A DNA stretch of 40,337 bases from Candidatus Martarchaeota archaeon (GTDB taxonomy: Archaea; Micrarchaeota; Micrarchaeia; Micrarchaeales; Micrarchaeaceae). Of this stretch, positions 35,393 to 40,337 are shown one piece after another. Positions within the stretch are counted from its first letter, which is position 1, and each line of letters begins with the position of its first letter. Below the pieces are notes generated by a model, which was not told where the DNA came from, did not search any database, and saw only the letters and a list, made by a program, of their open reading frames with translations. The translations under genes were made by a program, and so were the position numbers. The DNA lies in assembly GCA_023380795.1 (NCBI GenBank), contig JAMCSF010000022.1, positions 1 to 40,337 of the forward strand, given 5' to 3'.

Positions 35393-37519
35393 ATGCGTAA
35401 TTACGTTTACGTTCCTCTGTTACTGATGCTGCTCGTCGGAGTTTCAGCTGCTGGCACAACGCCGCAGCTTTCCTCATATCTGTCCTCGTATGTTCCAAAT
35501 TCAGTCATAGCGAATTCCACGTTCACAAACATGAGCTACGGAACTGGAACTTACGCGCTGATGCACATAAGCGTCTCCCAGAACATACTGATAAACACTA
35601 CAAACGGGCATTATTCGATAGTGACAAACAACGCTACGGCGTATTCGATACTAGCTCCGTATCTGAAAAAGGAATATTCGCCCACCGCATCGCTAATAAG
35701 CAGGGTTAATTCCACAATTGCGCTTTACCAGAAGCAGGCGAATCCGCCACTTGCAGACTGCTTAATAGAGACAGGTGTCGGGAGGCTAAATCTTCTCAAT
35801 ACTACAAGCCTCAATAACAATACAGCAACTCAGGCCTGCTTTTACGTGCCCGAGTGCAGGAAGAGCTTCTACAATTACAGCGGAGAGACCGGCCCCCTGA
35901 TTGCGGGCATACGCGACTTCGGCACTCAGTACATAAACATGAACAACAGCTACCGCAGCTTCTATGAGCTTGCATCTACGCTTAACGTCAGCGATTTCTA
36001 TTCCAACGTCGAAGGAATGCTGAAAGACATAGGAAATCTTACCACAATACAGAAGACAATGCCCACAAATCCAATATTCCCTCTGCCTTCGAATTTCAAC
36101 CCATCTCTCTTGGCAAACTGCCAGAACTACGACGAGAACAGCCCCAACATGCCTTATTACTGCCAGGACATAGGAGACTGCGAATACACTACATTCAACG
36201 CGACGACGCTCAACGACGCGTATGCGCAGGTTTCGGGGCTTCTTTCACTGCCCGTATACAACAAGACCATACAGACATATGCTGACAACGCGACCGCTAC
36301 CGCGACAAGCTACATAGAGCCCGTTATAATAAAGCAGAATACAACTGAGCTTGATGCCTTCCTTAACGCAACGCTCCCGAAGTACAACTCTACGGTATCG
36401 AATGCAACCTTCGCCCTTTCGAAGATATCAAATTCATCGCTGCCGCTCATGCTTTCCTCGTTAAAGTCCGAGATGTCGAGCATACTAAGCGCAGGCATAT
36501 ACCAGAACATAAGCGAGGCCAATGCAGTGATAAGCTCAGATATTGGCAACGTGTCAAAGCTCACATCTGCGCTGATGCTGCCCTATAATGAGCTCATAGC
36601 AAGCTCGCAGAACGCAACCGCAACCATAACGCTCAAGCAGCTCGACTACAAAGTGCCTCCGGAAGAGGCATCATTCCTGGCAATACAGCAGCAGAAGCTC
36701 GGCTCCGAGATAAACTCTGGGCAGATGAACAAGAGCGAAATATTGTCGCTGATGGCAAAGAGCTCATCGCTGTCAAGCAAGGCATCTTCTATCCCGGAGC
36801 CTTTCAGCCTCGCGGCTTTCGTAAAGGGCGTCGACGGGGGCTTGGTGTCTGCGATGCTGTACGGCAGCTCGGCAAGCGTCGCGTCCAAGGAGGGCAGCGC
36901 TCCGCTATACGCTGCGCTGTTATCTTTCATAATAGCCCTTGTGCTCATACTTGTGTTTTACGGCCTGACGTACGCAAGGCTTTCGCACAAGCACAAGCTC
37001 AAGAACAGCAAAAGGGTAAAGAGGGCATGGCTCTTCCTGTTCATCGGGCTTCTTGTGATAGGGCTAATATACGCCGCAATAACCTACAGCATAGCCAGCT
37101 CTGCGTCTTCGTTCCTGCCAGTAAGCTCGTTCATGGCAAGCGCGGCATCAAGCAACACTGTGCTTATAGCCATAAACGGCACGAACACGCTTAGCCTGAG
37201 CGGCATAAGCACTGGCTCGCTAGGGTGCGCAGGATCGCTGGAGCAGACGCTTAAGAACGCAGGCAAGCGCACAGGCATCATAGCAGTGCAGAACTATACC
37301 TGCACTGTAAGCAACGTGACGAGCTCAAGCGACGGCGCCTCGTGCTATAACAACATACTAGGATCAGGAACCCCGCTCATACAGATAGACCAGGCAAACT
37401 CAAGCTACGTGAGCTACAAGGGCATGTACGGAACCGTGCTGTATGCCTCTGGCCCCGCAGCAACAGGGACGGACTGCTACCTCAACACTATGCTCGAGCA
37501 GGCAATATCCAAGCAATAA
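35393..37519 (+). CDS. secreted/membrane protein with four-Cys C-terminal domain
   Basis: I do not recognise the 708-residue protein. A signal peptide (residues ~1-20, VPLLLMLLVGVSAA) precedes ~480 extracytoplasmic residues rich in Asn, Ser, Thr and sequons, with a Cys-containing part (DCLIETG, QACFYVPEC, LANCQNY, YCQDIGDCEY) and a helical second half (ISKISNSSLPLML-type segments, IQQQKLGSEI). Two helices (~505-528 and ~547-570) flank a short basic cytosolic loop (HKHKLKNSKRVKR). The last ~135 residues are outside again and carry four Cys (GCAGSL, YTCTVS, ASCYNN, TDCYLN). That domain recurs in the next gene, 9 nt downstream, so the two proteins probably act together at the surface. The helical ectodomain with paired TMs could be a scaffold or a sensor; no function is claimed. 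Confidence 0.85.
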   Translation: MRNYVYVPLLLMLLVGVSAAGTTPQLSSYLSSYVPNSVIANSTFTNMSYGTGTYALMHISVSQNILINTTNGHYSIVTNNATAYSILAPYLKKEYSPTASLISRVNSTIALYQKQANPPLADCLIETGVGRLNLLNTTSLNNNTATQACFYVPECRKSFYNYSGETGPLIAGIRDFGTQYINMNNSYRSFYELASTLNVSDFYSNVEGMLKDIGNLTTIQKTMPTNPIFPLPSNFNPSLLANCQNYDENSPNMPYYCQDIGDCEYTTFNATTLNDAYAQVSGLLSLPVYNKTIQTYADNATATATSYIEPVIIKQNTTELDAFLNATLPKYNSTVSNATFALSKISNSSLPLMLSSLKSEMSSILSAGIYQNISEANAVISSDIGNVSKLTSALMLPYNELIASSQNATATITLKQLDYKVPPEEASFLAIQQQKLGSEINSGQMNKSEILSLMAKSSSLSSKASSIPEPFSLAAFVKGVDGGLVSAMLYGSSASVASKEGSAPLYAALLSFIIALVLILVFYGLTYARLSHKHKLKNSKRVKRAWLFLFIGLLVIGLIYAAITYSIASSASSFLPVSSFMASAASSNTVLIAINGTNTLSLSGISTGSLGCAGSLEQTLKNAGKRTGIIAVQNYTCTVSNVTSSSDGASCYNNILGSGTPLIQIDQANSSYVSYKGMYGTVLYASGPAATGTDCYLNTMLEQAISKQ

Positions 37520-37528
37520 GGTGTTTTT

Positions 37529-38122
37529 TTGGCATCAAAGAACGATTCGGAGAAGAGGGGCAAAGCATCAGAGCGCAAGCTGCGCAAGGCAGCATCACCC
37601 AAGCAGAATGACGTTCCGGCAGACAATTCCAAAAAATACATAGCCGTGATAGGGGCCATAATAATAGTGATAATCTTTGCCGGGGCCATAGTCTTCGGGC
37701 TCAAGTCCCAGGCGCCGCCATCGTCGCAGGCAAGCCTTTCAACGTTCGAGCATAATTTCGAAAGCGCAAACGCAATAGGCGTATATGCCACCTACCCGAC
37801 CAATGTGTCGTTTTCAGCTGTGATAGGCTGCTCTACTGCTCTAGTAGAAGCCATAGCCGGAAACAGCGCAGTGCACAAAAGCTTCTCGCAGATACACTAC
37901 TTCGTAATAAACCAGACCTCATGCACGTCTGCCACGCTTGGCCCGAACTCCACTACCACCGTCGGAGCCATAAGCAACTGCACCGCGTTCAGCAACAGCC
38001 ACCCAAGCATATTCGTGAACTACAGCACGTTCACAAAGACTGTCATAAAGCCGGACGCGCTTTACTTCTACGGAAACTCAACGAGCCTGCTGGAGTGCGG
38101 CATAGCGAGCCAGATATCTTAA
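37529..38122 (+). CDS. single-pass membrane protein with four-Cys domain
   Basis: A 197-residue protein with a basic cytosolic N-terminus (~35 residues, Lys/Arg-rich), one transmembrane helix (YIAVIGAIIIVIIFAGAIVF) and an extracytoplasmic domain of ~135 residues. That domain repeats the four-Cys layout of the preceding protein: IGCSTAL, TSCTSA, SNCTAF, LECGIASQIS, with sequons between. TTG 37529 is the start: AAGGTG (37518-37523) overlaps the previous stop and sits 5 nt before it, and no ATG allows the full N-terminus. The gene is therefore coupled to its neighbour. Family unknown. Confidence 0.83.
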   Translation: MASKNDSEKRGKASERKLRKAASPKQNDVPADNSKKYIAVIGAIIIVIIFAGAIVFGLKSQAPPSSQASLSTFEHNFESANAIGVYATYPTNVSFSAVIGCSTALVEAIAGNSAVHKSFSQIHYFVINQTSCTSATLGPNSTTTVGAISNCTAFSNSHPSIFVNYSTFTKTVIKPDALYFYGNSTSLLECGIASQIS

Positions 38123-38471
38123 CCAATATGGCTTTTTGGGCCGAAAATGGCCATTTACTTGCATACCTACGCAAAAGAAGTAACATATTTAAACCTTCAT
38201 ATTAAATTTTCAATAGAAGTTTTATAATAAGAAGGTGAAAAAATGATGGGAGGAAGCCAGTAAATAGATATATAGCCCATGTTTAATATTGTTGAAAAAG
38301 ATCTGGGCTCTGCGTTCTCTTTCTAAGGGGTGTGGAATATTTTCCTTGAATTCCCTATCTATGGTGTTCTCTCTTAATATCCCTATTCTATAACCGCATT
38401 CGTGCATCCTGTTCGTCTATCGGCTTTTGCCCTTAATATCAGATAATCAGTATCACTGCAGATAACCAGTG
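38123..38471. other. gene-poor region with candidate short transcript
   Basis: No gene of normal size is supported. The first half holds a TATA-like box (38183-38195), a GGTGA site and a six-codon reading frame (38243-38263), then an inverted repeat AGCCCA/TGGGCT (38274-38309). The second half is unremarkable until the tandem 19-nt repeat at its right end. Confidence 0.55.
38243..38263 (+). CDS. possible six-codon leader peptide
   Basis: ATG-ATG-GGA-GGA-AGC-CAG-TAA encodes MMGGSQ. AAGGTGA lies 4 nt upstream, and ACATATTTAAACC at 38183-38195 would initiate near 38216. Correct spacing of all three signals is the only support. It could be a leader peptide or the 5' end of a small RNA, or chance. 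Confidence 0.25.
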   Translation: MMGGSQ

Positions 38472-38477
38472 TCACTG
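38440..38477. repeat. two tandem 19-nt repeats at the regulator 3' end
   Basis: CAGATAATCAGTATCACTG (38440-38458) is followed directly by CAGATAACCAGTGTCACTG (38459-38477), two mismatches. The second copy overlaps the stop codon of the minus-strand regulator gene. Role unknown. Confidence 0.8.
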
Positions 38478-39866
38478 TGATTCCTCCGGATCCTTTTCGC
38501 CCTTCTTATTTCTCTTAGCGTCAGCGTTTTCCATGTTAATGAGTCTCTTGTATGTCATGGATTCGTTCATCTTGAACCTCCTGTAGCCCAGGCCCCCGAC
38601 GAGCACCTTGGTTATCAAAGAGGTCCTGACATCGCTGCCCTTGGCTGTGGAAGCAACCTCTCCCTGCAGCTTCTCAAGCTCGCCCTCGTCGAATATCGGG
38701 GCTAGAAGTATGAACCCGTATGGGGCTGATACGTCCTCCACCTGGGCATACTTGTCGCAGGGGTGAAGCGATTCCTCTATGACGGTGCGAAGGTATTCCT
38801 TCCTGTGGCGGTTGAAAATGGATATATCCTTCTGGACTACGTAGAAAAACGCCACGTATCTCATGGGCAGGTAGCCCATGGCTATCGTGGGCCTCTTTAT
38901 GGTCTTCCTCTCGAGCAGCCTTTCGAAGGTGTAATAGGCGTTCCCTCCCTTGAGGCCGTACAGCCTGTCTATGTCGCTGAACTTTATGCTTGCGTCATGG
39001 TTCAGCTCCTTCATTACTGCGTACTCGCTCTCGAGCAGCTGGTCCTTAGCCCTCCTCGGAGTTTCCCTGCTCCTGTGCCACACCTTCTCCTTCATGAGGT
39101 TGAAGAATTCGTCGCGGAAAGGTATGTACCAGGTCTCGGATTCGGAAGTGTAGCCGATGTTCCATATCGCCTTGCAGTTGCTGAATATTGGGTTGCTTCT
39201 CATCTCGTATATGAGGTTTTCCAGCGTAACGTTGTTCTCGGCGAGCAGGTATACCAGCACGCTGTAGTATCCGCTGAGCGAAGCCACAAACTGTATCCTG
39301 GGCTCGCTGCCGAACAGTTTTTCCATATCCTCCTGGCTCGGTGCGCCGCGTATGAACCGTATGGTTATGAAGTACCTCTCGAACCCGAATGTGCCAGGCC
39401 TTAGCTCTATTGTGTACCTTATGCTGTAGAGCCTCTCGAGCTTCTTTATCCTGTATTCCACCGTGTTGGGGTTGAGATCCAGCTTTTTTGCTATGGAATA
39501 AGAAGACGCCTTTGAATCCATGCTTATCTCTGTTAATATGGCCCTGTCGACCGAATCAGGGTATATGAGCTCGGCAACCTCGGAAGGTCTTTCTGTTTCC
39601 TTTCCGGACCCTATATATTCATCAAGGCTCCTTGCCCTTGTGTTAAGGAACCTGTGCCTGGCCTCCGAGAAACTCCCCTTGCTGTCTGCCTTTCCCAAAT
39701 AAAAGGATATCTTCTTTTGCCCATACTCTCCGTTCTCGAAAGTATATTCATAGATGTAATAGCCGCCCCTTATCAATTTTACCTCTATATGGTATTTCGA
39801 CTTGGCCTTCAGCCTCTCAACCAGCTTCCTGACGTTTTCAGGCAGCTCCCTTTTGACGTTTTTCAT
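38472..39866 (-). CDS. large Lrp/AsnC-like regulator with two winged HTH units
   Basis: A 464-residue putative transcription factor. Residues ~103-150 are a clear AsnC-type HTH (DSVDRAILTEIS ... SYSIAKKLDLNPNTVEYRIKKLERL), followed by a RAM-like alpha/beta domain (FERYFITIRF; VASLSGYYSVLVYLL). A second HTH-like segment lies near 290-340 (SEYAVMKELNHD ... FSDIDRLYGLKGGNAYYTFERLLE) with another alpha/beta domain after it (YVAFFYVVQKD; APYGFILLAPIF), so the core looks duplicated. Residues ~24-62 (YHIEVKLIRGGYYIYEYTF ... FYLGKA) resemble the short beta domain found at the start of some transposases. A TATA box at 39890-39897 lies 26 nt before ATG 39866, predicting a leaderless mRNA. Typical Lrp proteins are only ~150 residues. 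Target genes unknown; the neighbouring surface genes are candidates. Confidence 0.8.
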   Translation of the reverse strand: MKNVKRELPENVRKLVERLKAKSKYHIEVKLIRGGYYIYEYTFENGEYGQKKISFYLGKADSKGSFSEARHRFLNTRARSLDEYIGSGKETERPSEVAELIYPDSVDRAILTEISMDSKASSYSIAKKLDLNPNTVEYRIKKLERLYSIRYTIELRPGTFGFERYFITIRFIRGAPSQEDMEKLFGSEPRIQFVASLSGYYSVLVYLLAENNVTLENLIYEMRSNPIFSNCKAIWNIGYTSESETWYIPFRDEFFNLMKEKVWHRSRETPRRAKDQLLESEYAVMKELNHDASIKFSDIDRLYGLKGGNAYYTFERLLERKTIKRPTIAMGYLPMRYVAFFYVVQKDISIFNRHRKEYLRTVIEESLHPCDKYAQVEDVSAPYGFILLAPIFDEGELEKLQGEVASTAKGSDVRTSLITKVLVGGLGYRRFKMNESMTYKRLINMENADAKRNKKGEKDPEESQ

Positions 39867-39889
39867 CTTAATATATAAAGATTATGATA

Positions 39890-39897
39890 AATATAAA
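39890..39897 (-). promoter_or_regulatory. TATA box of the regulator gene
   Basis: TTTATATT on minus, about 26 nt before ATG 39866. A closer box (39870-39879) is too near the start codon to give a translatable mRNA. Confidence 0.5.
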
Positions 39898-40012
39898 TTC
39901 ATTACTATTATTAAAATAACTCTTTATATAATCCTAAAATTACGAATTTACGAATTTTTATTAAATATTTTAGTAATCATATACAAAGGAATGTTTAAAA
40001 TATCACGAACGG

Positions 40013-40020
40013 TATTTATA
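40013..40020 (+). promoter_or_regulatory. TATA box for the 40063 gene
   Basis: TATTTATA predicts initiation near 40042, a ~21-nt leader and a GGGGGT ribosome site at 40050-40055. The 39867-40012 stretch before it is very AT-rich and contains no gene. Confidence 0.55.
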
Positions 40021-40062
40021 CCCGTAAGTGCATATTATATATCGAGCCAGGGGGTAGAAAAA

Positions 40063-40215
40063 ATGGAAGAGAAATCAGAAATATTAAGTTACGATTTTTC
40101 TTATCCCGAGTTTTACCCCACCAATAACGCCCTCTGGCTTCCCACCCCTAAAAAGCGCATGTCGCTTTTCGCTTCTGTTTCTTCATTCATGCTTAACTTC
40201 TTAAGGCGCATATAA
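40063..40215 (+). CDS. small hypothetical protein (50 residues)
   Basis: MEEKSEILSYDFSYPEFYPT and on to a C-terminal KKRMSLFASVSSFMLNFLRR. The first half is acidic and Tyr/Pro-rich, the last ~20 residues could form an amphipathic or membrane-touching helix. ATG 40063 is favoured by a TATA box, a GGGGGT site 7 nt upstream and the change from AT-rich non-coding sequence; a longer upstream frame exists but is unlikely coding. Its stop overlaps the next start by one base (TAATG), implying coupling. Family not recognised. Confidence 0.6.
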   Translation: MEEKSEILSYDFSYPEFYPTNNALWLPTPKKRMSLFASVSSFMLNFLRRI

Positions 40216-40337
40216 TGAATGGGAATAAAAAGAATAGCTATAGAAAATATGGTCTTGATGTCGTTTCAGACGATATGCACGGGTTCTTCTTCATAAAGCC
40301 AAAGGATGGCACGAGCGCCAACGAGCTCGCAAGCAGG
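40215..40337 (+). CDS. truncated gene at the window edge
   Basis: Forty-one codons from ATG 40215 to the last base with no stop: MNGNKKNSYRKYGLDVVSDD then MHGFFFIKPKDGTSANELAS. A second in-frame-independent ATG at 40219 is not used by this frame. The fragment is too short to identify, but codon use matches its neighbours and the one-base overlap with the 50-residue gene supports a real coupled gene. Confidence 0.55.
   Translation, partial: MNGNKKNSYRKYGLDVVSDDMHGFFFIKPKDGTSANELASR

Noticed and set aside
38222-38407. 61-codon minus-strand gene in the gene-poor stretch
   Set aside because: No ribosome site or promoter at suitable spacing and unlikely amino-acid make-up; overlaps the better-supported short plus-strand signals.
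38763-39404. 213-codon frame on plus inside the regulator gene
   Set aside because: Opposite-strand shadow of a gene with clear HTH motifs; no ribosome site and no family resemblance.
39802-40062. Upstream extension of the 50-residue protein
   Set aside because: The extension runs through AT-rich promoter DNA and over the start of the regulator gene; TATA box and GGGGGT site both point to ATG 40063.
1-40337. Insertion sequence or prophage
   Set aside because: No transposase, integrase, terminal inverted repeats or target duplications were seen; the transposase-like module in the regulator is only a short N-terminal resemblance.

Overview
The window reads as a chromosomal segment of a small-genome archaeon. 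Evidence is the two-subunit D-family DNA polymerase, an archaeal UPF0147 protein, an AglB/STT3 oligosaccharyltransferase, a methanococcal-type S-layer protein, an intron-containing tRNA-Tyr, TATA-type promoters with GGTG ribosome binding sites, and class III (pilin-like) signal peptides. Heavy use of ATA and AGG codons, frequent TTG starts, very short intergenic gaps and many lineage-specific surface proteins point to a DPANN lineage. Micrarchaeota (ARMAN-like) is my best guess, but it is inference only.

Layout. (1) 1-7000, replication and repair: an N-terminally truncated PolX with a PHP domain on +, converging on a minus-strand unit UPF0147 - DP1 - DP2 that encodes all of DNA polymerase D. 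(2) 7000-11300, housekeeping: a hypothetical protein, tRNA-Asp, a four-helix membrane protein, tRNA-Tyr with a 22-nt intron, then a plus-strand run of a spermidine-synthase-fold protein, CysRS and a class I methyltransferase. (3) 11294-13663: AglB, the N-glycosylation enzyme, on minus. (4) 13861-31863: a three-gene plus-strand unit encoding a signal-peptide/C-terminal-TM surface protein, a MinD/ParA-like ATPase joined to it by an ATGA overlap, and a giant protein of about 5,070 residues with a pilin-type N-terminus, a Ser/Thr linker, seven DUF2341-type modules (one split by a LamG-like domain) and long tandem Ig-like arrays. (5) 32264-35197: the S-layer protein, with a strong promoter and a hairpin/U-tract terminator. 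(6) 35393-38122: two membrane proteins sharing a four-cysteine extracytoplasmic domain, followed by a gene-poor stretch with a possible very short transcript. (7) 38472-40337: a large double-HTH Lrp/AsnC-like regulator on minus, then a 50-residue protein and a truncated gene on +.

Sections 3-6 form one cell-surface locus. The S-layer and giant protein are dense in N-x-S/T sequons, and the enzyme that would glycosylate them lies next to them. The most novel candidate is the set membrane scaffold + MinD-like ATPase + giant pilin-type modular adhesin. I infer that the cytosolic ATPase positions or helps assemble the giant filament/adhesin through the basic tail of the scaffold. No function here has been tested.
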